A DNA stretch of 64,000 bases from Nocardia rosealba. Lineage in GTDB: Bacteria > Actinomycetota > Actinomycetes > Mycobacteriales > Mycobacteriaceae. Positions 59,101 to 64,000 of the stretch are shown piece by piece. The stretch covers positions 270,247 through 334,246 of the forward strand of contig NZ_JAIWNA010000007.1 of the NCBI RefSeq assembly GCF_020216065.1. Reading direction: 5' to 3'. The position numbers and the translations under genes are program-made. The notes beneath the pieces are model-generated. The model searched no databases and had not been told where the DNA came from. It saw only the letters and a list, made by a program, of their open reading frames with translations. Within the stretch, counting starts at the first letter, position 1. Every line of letters starts with the position of its first letter.

Positions 59101-62100
59101 GGTCTCGCCCCGGGCTCGGACGGGATCGCTGGTGTCGGATCCGGTGCGGTAGCCCGACGTGAGAGGGGGAGTGGTGAACTCGGGGCCTCGAGCGGTTGAG
59201 GCGCGTATTTGATGTCGATGCGCCACGGCGCGGCATGCGGACGATGGTTGTTCCAGTCGAAGCCTTGACCGATGGCGTGCCGATCAGCCTCGCGCCACAG
59301 CGCGTCCGGGTTCTCGGCGAGATACCGGCTGCCGGCCGAGCTGTTGCGGAGCAGCAGGATGTCCTCGTCCACCGGTACGCCGTACGCGAGCCGAATCCAG
59401 GCTTCCGCGATATCCGCGACGGCATCCATTCGCTGCCGCACCGGATCTCCGGTGCGACGATCGATCGCCAGATGCAGATCGCGCATCAGATAGTTCTTGA
59501 TCTGCGTGATCTCGCTGTGCGAGAAGGTCGACCCGGCGAGGCGATCGGCAACCGTACCGGCGATACTCGTTTCGCGATGGACGATGGCGTCGACGATGTC
59601 CGGCGCTTGCTCGCGGAAGTCCTCGTGTAGTTGTTCGGCGACCCAGTCGGTGAGTTTCGCGAGGGTTTCGTCGTTGGCTCGGCCGAAGTCAGGATTCAGC
59701 CGTGCGATGGTCGCCTGTACTTTGTCGATGACCTTGTCCGCGTGCCGGATTCGATAATCCTCGTCGCGTGCCGCGAGGTTGGCGACGATGCGATCGATAT
59801 CGTGATCGCCGGCACGGAATCGACGATATTCCGTATCCGCCCATTCCTGGACACGAGCCCATGCCTGTTGTTCCGCACGCTCGCGCTCTTGCAGCGGGAT
59901 GGACGGCGGATCGAGGACCGTGGCGTGCTCGGCTGCGTCCCACTGATGGATACGCGGCTGGACATCGATGGGCGGCCGGTAGTCGGGGTTGGTTCTGCGT
60001 GCGAACCAACTCAGCTGACGGTGCCATTTGAAGGTGACCATCAGTCGCGCGGGATTGAGCGGATCGCGACGCAGCCGCATTCCCGCGAACACGCCGACCG
60101 TCTCCAGCACCAGGCGGGCGGCGTTGTAGAGCAGGCCGTCGATGGGTGACGAGTAGACATCCATCGGTACTTCGAAGTGATCCGGCGCGCCCGGCAGGGC
60201 AGGCGTGAGCTCGGTGAATACGTGTCCCGGTGGGAGCGTTTCGAAATTGCCGAGCACCGACGTCTGGAGCGGATCCATCGCCCAGCCGGTGATTCCCTTC
60301 GGCGGCTCCTTGGTCGGGTCGCGTTCCTTGCCGTCGCCGAACCACTCCGGTTCGCGGCTGTGGCCCGTCGTCCACGGCTTGGTCTCGTCGACGAACCGAT
60401 GATTGCCGGTGGCGTCGAGCCAGCCGACGATCGTCGCGGGCATGTGCTGGGCGAGGCGGGTTCGTTGTGGCTCGGCGATGAGCCGCTGCGGGGACGGCAC
60501 GTCGGCGAGTCGCCACCCGCCGTTTTCGTCGGCGAGCACGCGCTTGAACTCGATACTCGTGGCGGGCGTACGAAATGCGATCGCCGCCGCCGGGGACCGG
60601 AGGAGGGCCGATTCGAGGGCTGTGTCCAACTCGTGCAGCGGGGTGTCCGATGCCTCGCGGGCGGCGAACACGATCAGGCGTGGGGTCTCACCGGGGACGA
60701 GGCCGACGCGCTCGGTGAGCATCCGACCGCCCTGCTCGAGCACCTCGGATCGGCCCGCACCGCGCAGCAGTGACATCTGGTCGAGAACGCGGCCGATCGC
60801 GTTCTCGGCCAGTTCGACTCGGTGCGTGGCCTCGGCGAGCAGCTCGGTGAGGTGCTGACGTCCCAGCGGCCCGATGTTGTCCTCGGCCAGTCGGGCTGTG
60901 ATGTCGTCGCGCATGACCCGGTACGGTTCGACGGCGACAGTGGCCTCGACCCGCGCCAGGGCCAGGGCATCCAGTTCCGTGAGCACCGCGGGGGAGATCG
61001 CTGTGTCGTTGGTTTCGCCGGTCGACTCGAAGATCCGTCGGCTGTAAGCCGACCAGTCCCAGTCCAGTTTGACCACTCGCCACGCGGCCGCCTGAAGTTT
61101 GGCGATCTCCTTGCGCCGGTCGATCAAGGTCTCCTCCGAGACCTCCTCGGCGACGGTGTAGTCGTCGAGGTCCACTCGCGCACCGACGTACTCGCGACCG
61201 ACGATGCTGTCGGACAGCCGGCGAATGGTCGTCTCGATATTGCTCGCGCTCAGGGCTTGCGCGGGGTCATCGATCCCGAAGCGTTCGGCCCGCTCGTCCC
61301 GCTTGATCCGTTGCAGGTGACGCTCGTGATTGAGCGCGTCGCGTTGGCTGACCAGATTCTCGACCGCGTCGGCGTGACTCGCATCCGGGTCGGCACTCGA
61401 CAGTGGCCCGGCCTCGATCCAGGCCGCCACGTCGGCGGCGGTCTCAGTGCGGAGGACTCGGATATGAGCTGCCGAATCGGCGAGCAGGACGCGGAGAAAT
61501 TCGACCCGGGTGTCGGGACGTGCCAGCGCGGCGGACAACTCTGGGCTGCTCGTCAGAGCTTTGGTAAGCAATTGCTGCATCCGTGATCGGTCCGGGATGT
61601 CGCCGTTGGCGAGAAGCAGGATCCGGGTCGGCTCGGAACGCAGCAGCGCGACGCGCTCGGTCACCAACTCCGCACCGATCGCGGTGAGATAGTCGGCGCC
61701 TGCGAGTGCGGCGGCCGCCGCGGTCTTGACCGCGGCCTGTTGGATGCGCGGATCGTCGTAGGCGAGCGCCGACTCGGTGCGCATCGTATCCATCAGCTGG
61801 TCACGTTCTCGCGCAAGCGATTCGACACGACGCAGTGTCTGTTCGGAGAGATCGAATCGGATCGAGTGGAGGCTGGGTTCGATGCGTGTGTCCGCGCGCG
61901 CAGGATCTGGCAGGCCGCCGCTCTCCGGTCGGGCGGGTTGGGATGGAGTCGTGCCCGGTTCAGGGGTACGACGATCTCCGGCTACGTTGTCGTCGAGCTG
62001 GTTTCGCTCGGCCCGATGTGTTCGATGATCGTCGGGGTTCGGTTGTTCCGCTCGGCCGGCGCCGTCGTCATCGATTCGGCCGTGGGCAGGTACGTGTATG

Positions 62101-64000
62101 TCGGCTGGTTCGACCCCTGCACCGGGTGGAGCTGTGGGTTCGGGCGTCGTAGCCGGTTCTGATCGTGGTGTGGTGGTGGGCGGCGTCGGCGGGACGCGAT
62201 TCTCGGTGTCGTCGATGATCGCGGGATCGGATGAGCTGGTGGGGGATTCGATTTCCGTCGCCTGTGCCTGCAGAGGGACGTCGATCGGGGTGGTGTTCGC
62301 TCCCGCGAGCGGTTCCGGCACCCGTCCACCACGCGACGCTGAGTCGACGGTGGACGCTGGTATCGGGTTCGGCGTGGTATCGGGAGTGACGCCCGGGCGG
62401 GATGGTCTGCGTCGAATACGTGCCTCGGGGGCCGATCCGCCGCTGGGTGTGGGCGTTGCAGGAGAGTTCGTCTGCGTCGACCCTGCGACCGTTGCTGCGG
62501 GCGGTGCGCCGACCTGAGGTGCGGAACTCTGTTTGATCGCTGTTGTCGCAGTGGGCGTGCTCGGTTCTGCGGACGAGGGTGTATCGGCCTGAACCGGTGT
62601 GGAATCGACGCCCGTGGCGGGCATCGCACCGCTGGTGGTCGTCGGTGCCGAGTCTCCGACGTCGCTGGTGACAGAGGATTCGGCCGTCACGCCCGGCGAG
62701 GTGGGAGCGCCGTTGTCCGGTTCCGTCGTCGTGCCGCTCGGCGAGCCGGAACCGGTCGTCTCGTTTGCTGGATGGGTGGGCGAGTCGCCTGCGACGGGGT
62801 TTGTGGTGGTCTCGGCCGATGCTGTGCCGATTTGTGGGGTAACCGTGGGGGATTGGATGGACTCGGTGGTGGGTCCGGCAGCGATGGATGGTTCGGTCGC
62901 GGCGTCTGTGCCGAGTCCGGCTGGGACGGTGGCTGCTTGTTCGGCGGGTTGGCTGGTATGTGATGTGGAGGACGAGTTCTGAACGGATTCGGCGGGATCG
63001 GCTGTAGATGAGGCGCTGGCATCGGTGGTGTCGGTGTCGTTCGTGGTGCCGGCGGTGCCCGATCCTGCGCCGTTGCCGTTGCCTGTGTTGGTTTCGGTGT
63101 TGTTCGTAGGGCTGGGGCTTCCCGTGCGGGTGGTGTTGCCGGTGTAATTCATGGGTCCGGCGTTGTCGGTGTGTCCGCGGTAGCCGTGGATGGCGGAGGG
63201 GCCGGCGCCGGAGGCGGCGCCGCCGGTGAAGGAGCGTGGGTCGAAGTCCCATTGGCCGGTGAAGGCGCCGGTGACGAGGTAGGCGGCGGTCGCGCCGGCG
63301 AGGCCTGCGCCCGCGCCAGTGGTGGCGCCGTTGCGGGCCCCTGTCCAGCCGCCGTTGGTGGTGGGGAGTTTGCGGCCGAGGCCGAAGCCTGCGGCGCCGC
63401 CGACGCCGCCGGCGATGGCGGAGATGCCGGCGTTGAGTCCGACGGCTTTCCAGTCGTAGCCGTTGATGTGGCCGGTTGTGTTCTGGATGTGTTGGACGGC
63501 GAGTTCTTGGCTGGTGCCTTGTCCGAGTTCGACGAGGGATTCTTGGACGATTTCGTAGACGAGTTTGACGCTGATGCGTTCGAGGACTTCTTCGGTGACG
63601 TTGCGTGCGACGGTGTGGGCGATGGCTCTGGCGAGGCGGTTGCCCATCCAGGTGAAGAGTTTTCGGGCTTGGGCGATGACGATGGCGTGGGCTAGTGGTG
63701 CGCCGGGTCCGGCGGCGGCGGCCCAGGCGAGTTCTGTGAGGAGCCAGGCGCCGGCGATGTAGAAGTTGAGTTTGGCGGCTTGGAGTTGGTCGCCGCCGGA
63801 GTCGGCGGCGGCAGCGAGTTTGGTCCAGTGGTCGGCGAGGTGAGCGAGGGATCCGTTTTTGTCGGGGCCTTGGCCGTCGATGAGGGGTTGGATCCATTCG
63901 AGGATGGATTCGCCGCCGCGGCCTTGGGGGTAGGCGGCGTTGACGGTGCCGACAACGGCTTCGAGTTCGGGAACGAGGGCCTTGGCGTCATCGGCGGCGG
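53091..64000 (-). CDS. Giant multidomain polymorphic toxin 2 (5' end beyond window)
   Basis: About 3636 codons are visible; if the head matches toxin 1, the start is near 64109 and the length about 3672 residues. The head (63126-64000) is DNA-identical to toxin 1. A Ser/Thr/Pro linker follows (about 62000-62990), then helical regions with four degenerate modules ending (F)xRVxxDxxG near 61440, 60500, 58511 and 57545. Next come a degenerate zincin-like region (57085-57410), papain-like domain 1 (56395-56975; NCW, GHALLVV, WWCPQ), papain-like domain 2 (55110-55715; NCVEC, GHASTVV, WWDPQ), a C80-like domain with RLIGCDAAS (54190-54530) and a GNAT-like C-terminus (53091-53800). Two stretches, 54569-55099 and 55826-56371, encode other proteins in another frame. 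The papain-like domains resemble toxin glutamine deamidases. Confidence 0.86.
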   Translation of the reverse strand, partial: AADDAKALVPELEAVVGTVNAAYPQGRGGESILEWIQPLIDGQGPDKNGSLAHLADHWTKLAAAADSGGDQLQAAKLNFYIAGAWLLTELAWAAAAGPGAPLAHAIVIAQARKLFTWMGNRLARAIAHTVARNVTEEVLERISVKLVYEIVQESLVELGQGTSQELAVQHIQNTTGHINGYDWKAVGLNAGISAIAGGVGGAAGFGLGRKLPTTNGGWTGARNGATTGAGAGLAGATAAYLVTGAFTGQWDFDPRSFTGGAASGAGPSAIHGYRGHTDNAGPMNYTGNTTRTGSPSPTNNTETNTGNGNGAGSGTAGTTNDTDTTDASASSTADPAESVQNSSSTSHTSQPAEQAATVPAGLGTDAATEPSIAAGPTTESIQSPTVTPQIGTASAETTTNPVAGDSPTHPANETTGSGSPSGTTTEPDNGAPTSPGVTAESSVTSDVGDSAPTTTSGAMPATGVDSTPVQADTPSSAEPSTPTATTAIKQSSAPQVGAPPAATVAGSTQTNSPATPTPSGGSAPEARIRRRPSRPGVTPDTTPNPIPASTVDSASRGGRVPEPLAGANTTPIDVPLQAQATEIESPTSSSDPAIIDDTENRVPPTPPTTTPRSEPATTPEPTAPPGAGVEPADIHVPAHGRIDDDGAGRAEQPNPDDHRTHRAERNQLDDNVAGDRRTPEPGTTPSQPARPESGGLPDPARADTRIEPSLHSIRFDLSEQTLRRVESLARERDQLMDTMRTESALAYDDPRIQQAAVKTAAAAALAGADYLTAIGAELVTERVALLRSEPTRILLLANGDIPDRSRMQQLLTKALTSSPELSAALARPDTRVEFLRVLLADSAAHIRVLRTETAADVAAWIEAGPLSSADPDASHADAVENLVSQRDALNHERHLQRIKRDERAERFGIDDPAQALSASNIETTIRRLSDSIVGREYVGARVDLDDYTVAEEVSEETLIDRRKEIAKLQAAAWRVVKLDWDWSAYSRRIFESTGETNDTAISPAVLTELDALALARVEATVAVEPYRVMRDDITARLAEDNIGPLGRQHLTELLAEATHRVELAENAIGRVLDQMSLLRGAGRSEVLEQGGRMLTERVGLVPGETPRLIVFAAREASDTPLHELDTALESALLRSPAAAIAFRTPATSIEFKRVLADENGGWRLADVPSPQRLIAEPQRTRLAQHMPATIVGWLDATGNHRFVDETKPWTTGHSREPEWFGDGKERDPTKEPPKGITGWAMDPLQTSVLGNFETLPPGHVFTELTPALPGAPDHFEVPMDVYSSPIDGLLYNAARLVLETVGVFAGMRLRRDPLNPARLMVTFKWHRQLSWFARRTNPDYRPPIDVQPRIHQWDAAEHATVLDPPSIPLQERERAEQQAWARVQEWADTEYRRFRAGDHDIDRIVANLAARDEDYRIRHADKVIDKVQATIARLNPDFGRANDETLAKLTDWVAEQLHEDFREQAPDIVDAIVHRETSIAGTVADRLAGSTFSHSEITQIKNYLMRDLHLAIDRRTGDPVRQRMDAVADIAEAWIRLAYGVPVDEDILLLRNSSAGSRYLAENPDALWREADRHAIGQGFDWNNHRPHAAPWRIDIKYAPQPLEAPSSPLPLSRRATAPDPTPAIPSEPGARPTASLSGLLARAEAAEAEQRRAAARISEIAAAVAGPVTPGPSPRALGRSVIDHIDAELTRPEPEPNTVPTGPDDMVRSVWERLARDREHERLAGVRADVEQQLTRYLDARAAERELRRQLHDVAAGEALRAAGARVLADRIGIIDGDVPRALVLSTNSATEPLVDDQGWRGLTDADTEITFKRVVLDDAGRPHLVDWQVPREDGRYRTANERLDVIEGSARRRIDEIALTATSSVRQFVVDPAFAERIEEARQQAIARLAAARQSAVSEMAEGPDVRPVQAGAHLTAELSDVVHEFTATVAQEQQAHEISRAPDATWFYGTPRPHTTSPQVAATITDQTAQAARAIRRAKSAADALTGIHSALDNGATATGPRVTRDRIDQHIETAIAAAREAVGRDGAPQADQIALYQEIRALNSLKSAAAEHLSSYLSARAEAQRLSDAATELAIADVLAAAGVTQAVQGIGVLPGAPGRILVTFEGADPHLSALSAKDHRQRLARGEQLLFQRVFVDEHGQVHVVDAELRGGTRDDGLDTPVRGPNSGGSPSITHTTVAVTPTAPAVITGPHYDIIRGPTNDDAAFELRIRLRLELDPSESGELAQSIVDAAQSIVFGPGKWYSPLTGEPYQFTLDPVDSPTAHLRLGLPAETTDIGDAARLLAVALRDHLGLPPTSSMSNGLTVDEGDVEALTREARLGGLRLAVPDAHYAFMTTRGRETLAPLESRSLQAALEQAARVPEGGYVRGFDPRTSAVADLINPGGDTAPGRGGNCWAVVASALLTFLGDPQVAPPVRGDRAAGTAATMADWLRAGLMSWGNREIDPSSFEMLQRQVAELGPGSAAPVFVGWQDTDQDGNLEYRADGTPVLIGHALLVVYPLDAPHPVWWCPQEQATWDRPPSKYVENARILTAIPLLPDGTAALEYTDPNAGGSPAVHYPSSAAHRPRVGLPVRVRLDSDVGTADPGGPTGHAGRNSPIHSELPNRSDHQPSELGEESLDRPIHRGDENWGTTTRAPAVPTAHAGTPATDVQRNNAGPLPDPASVPVRGQRTGPGIPADDRQAGLGIQPDVASRHSSSGLDSGAASPDGRLAGDGRTGDLDRGDQYAPAEDTADRHDLAPGASPLPDIAGTREFGPGRIAPLETAAYQEAVERTAGGRAGFDPRSDPVPINDGGMSVPGRFTNCVECVMAGLSSFFGRPTVAFPREIQLRSDGTQGYTSGESPQRVAQWVGAELLHFDPALDVTEHYQQLHDLITELGPGSAAFVATRWQRIDGAGRRAFRSDGSRVLKGGHASTVVFPLEADGPVWWDPQSGATDDHPSAKFLSDAGQLRVIVLRPDGSIYRAETDPNRGRSRDLPVDSTWPRPEMAARPGGVRLDRLTGTDGPGTRGRGVHEPTDAGAGQPDSADPPVSELVGASGGRELPRIDEIGYAADRGADLPAPRPVASDTAATRSGRAGIPDPGRVPGVTEGTGDGVLDADRPAHRSSPTDMRGIGTRGSVDTHAEPQREQLADPRDSRVLSPLVAEAHAQYGSDTEAGVAHHSDDPAMADLADRVRRDDRYFTADVHLDHTGSAVIGGRRFAPEEYGDLLRHHTRWDGRTPIRLIGCDAASVSFAARLAAHLGTDVLAPTARAWTDEHGRVYTSGFEIDSTGNRRPRIPPDGQWITHHPDGTTTRTTTDGFAPRTPATDRSSLDPNSARERGWRDRFRSRPGSAQDASTETATTDPHQPSPAATPEHPSRESSTSQSVAEPTNATQQPPADVPFTLSAAPTVAESAAVDYVAPDLSAMPPLRDFVEGSSDDELMSILSAMNGRYGPFDVRIDEAEYHDVANLPTMEARFDVKATVHDPESGNIGRIEYFIYLNDDGELVLFHQLIKLNDSARGKGFAGHYTLAMNAYYRRSELDVVEIKAGLSEGGYVWARRDFLFDPSPSKLKSSIQNILKRIRSVYPRCSPAEQVVLDEMTKRLSTRTGDIDHYPKPREIADLAGDDGTLGKRILRGSEWWGRIELNHGL
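54569..55099 (-). CDS. YrhB/Imm35-like protein nested in toxin 2, after papain-like domain 2
   Basis: This is a 176-residue frame starting at a GTG (VPKPIRTEAEAETYLSTAL) and containing VPAEFGWIASPEP, then LPMLVLDNRTRQILQYPSW, then QIYPHRVRLRLTLRRHDPAELEYLIRVESL. The pattern (eA..yl, fGWi, l(V/I)L(D/N)xRTxxI) resembles YrhB/Imm35 immunity proteins. It is clearly homologous to the frame at 55826-56371, including PIRTxxEA, EYGWIA/EFGWIA, YLIRLQSL/YLIRVESL and DTRAADWI/ESAHAAAWI. The toxin frame over the same bases reads as Gly/Pro/Arg/Asp linker. The start overlaps the end of papain-like domain 2. No strong ribosome binding site is seen, so expression may rely on coupling. Confidence 0.68.
   Translation of the reverse strand: MPKPIRTEAEAETYLSTALGHGRKWQLVPAEFGWIASPEPTDQELADEEYMSLPMLVLDNRTRQILQYPSWSERAVAESYRESMRSGMPPTGVQIYPHRVRLRLTLRRHDPAELEYLIRVESLESPKAPVTEYSMLIDQRTGHHRPTCEESAHAAAWIRMRNHSESSWPTHGTVVY
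55826..56371 (-). CDS. YrhB/Imm35-like protein nested in toxin 2, after papain-like domain 1
   Basis: This 181-residue frame starts at an ATG: GQPHLNTPIRTPEEAQQYIIRALRL, then VYPFEYGWIATLVLP, then PRFILNSRTGVITSLPSS, then IDRYIEAMKTG, then VHLQLTSNEIMQVRYLIRLQSL and a final LLDTRAADWILEQRARTGDWPETGVLEI. Codons in this frame are mostly GC-ending, as in the neighbouring genes, which marks it as the true coding frame. It is homologous to 54569-55099 and overlaps the end of papain-like domain 1, as an immunity gene would. The toxin frame stays open throughout and reads as linker. No clear ribosome binding site precedes the ATG, so coupled translation or a relic state are both possible. Confidence 0.72.
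   Translation of the reverse strand: MGQPHLNTPIRTPEEAQQYIIRALRLTDPVSVYPFEYGWIATLVLPTPADPLDMPAGTPRFILNSRTGVITSLPSSAKNPLIDRYIEAMKTGAPLPGHQLYPPLTRVHLQLTSNEIMQVRYLIRLQSLSEDSAPAPGYLLTIDKLDSEYSPTSLLDTRAADWILEQRARTGDWPETGVLEI
63126..64000 (-). repeat. Toxin head repeat, copy 2 (identical to 28338-29212)
   Basis: This is the second copy of the 875-bp identical stretch, encoding the WXG100-like head and Gly-rich segment of giant toxin 2. It runs to the window edge, so the true length is longer. Identity over 875 bp between genes whose other parts differ implies recent duplication or gene conversion. Confidence 0.95.

Noticed and set aside
53091..63647. ATG at 63647 as the start of giant toxin 2
   Set aside because: The frame continues to the window edge, and toxin 1 shows that this Met lies inside the WXG100-like head (residue 155 there). 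The gene is truncated by the window.
62068..63897. Long Arg/His/Pro-rich minus-strand frame over the toxin 2 head
   Set aside because: It is composed almost wholly of Arg, Pro, His and Thr and repeats exactly in the toxin 1 head; this is a shadow of the head coding frame.
20112..64000. RHS/YD repeats or contact-dependent inhibition (CdiA-type) scaffolds in the giant proteins
   Set aside because: No YD-type repeats, filamentous haemagglutinin repeats or two-partner secretion domain were seen; the head is WXG100-like.
1..64000. CRISPR arrays, tRNA or rRNA genes, insertion sequences, integrases
   Set aside because: No regularly spaced short repeats, no cloverleaf-like or rRNA-like sequence and no transposase or integrase motifs were recognised. 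The only long repeat is the toxin head.

Overview
GC-rich actinobacterial DNA, most like Nocardia or a close Mycobacteriales relative. The evidence is two complete ESX (type VII secretion) loci with mycobacterial-style EccA-EccE, mycosin, PE, PPE and EspG proteins, EspA/EspC/EspD-like proteins, and WXG100-headed polymorphic toxins. No rRNA, tRNA, CRISPR array or insertion sequence was seen.

Layout. (1) 1-13.3 kb is ESX locus 1: esx pair, eccE(-), eccB(+), eccA(-), then eccD-mycP-eccC(+). (2) 13.4-18.3 kb holds two modules of secreted-substrate-like genes (EspD-like/EspA-like, then EspD-like/YbaB/EspC-like/EspA-like), with an orphan immunity-like gene between them. (3) 18.3-34.1 kb is a run of ten minus-strand genes plus one small nested gene. 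In transcription order: PPE/EspB-like protein, EspG, WXG100, YbaB-like, a CxxC protein, a 3069-residue polymorphic toxin, DUF6301-like protein, TY-Chap-like protein and an unknown protein. (4) 34.4-39.6 kb reads on the plus strand: an unknown protein, YbaB, EspC-like, PE, PPE, EspG and an esx pair. (5) 39.7-52.1 kb is ESX locus 2: eccB(+), eccE(-), eccA(-), eccD-mycP-eccC(+). (6) 52.1 kb to the window edge is a two-repeat immunity-like gene and a second giant toxin, cut by the edge.

How the genes fit together. EccB, EccC, EccD and EccE would form the membrane channel, EccA the cytosolic AAA+ chaperone, and MycP the periplasm-side protease. The Esx, PE/PPE and Esp-like proteins look like co-secreted partners, and the EspG proteins like PPE chaperones. 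The two giant proteins share an N-terminal head whose DNA is identical over 875 bp in the visible part. They carry different downstream domain sets: JAB-like, GNAT-like, C80-like, edema-factor-like and PD-(D/E)xK in toxin 1; papain-like, C80-like and GNAT-like in toxin 2. This suggests cargo exported through one or both ESX systems.

The most unusual feature is that both giant reading frames stay open across compact genes encoded in another frame of the same strand. There are two related YrhB/Imm35-like genes (54569-55099 and 55826-56371) and one 52-codon gene with a strong ribosome binding site (26507-26665). The toxin frame reads as linker there, while recognisable toxin domains lie in the toxin frame on both sides. 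This looks like a chain of toxin-immunity cassettes fused into one protein while their immunity genes persist, nested, in another frame. Family names come from recalled motif patterns, not database searches.
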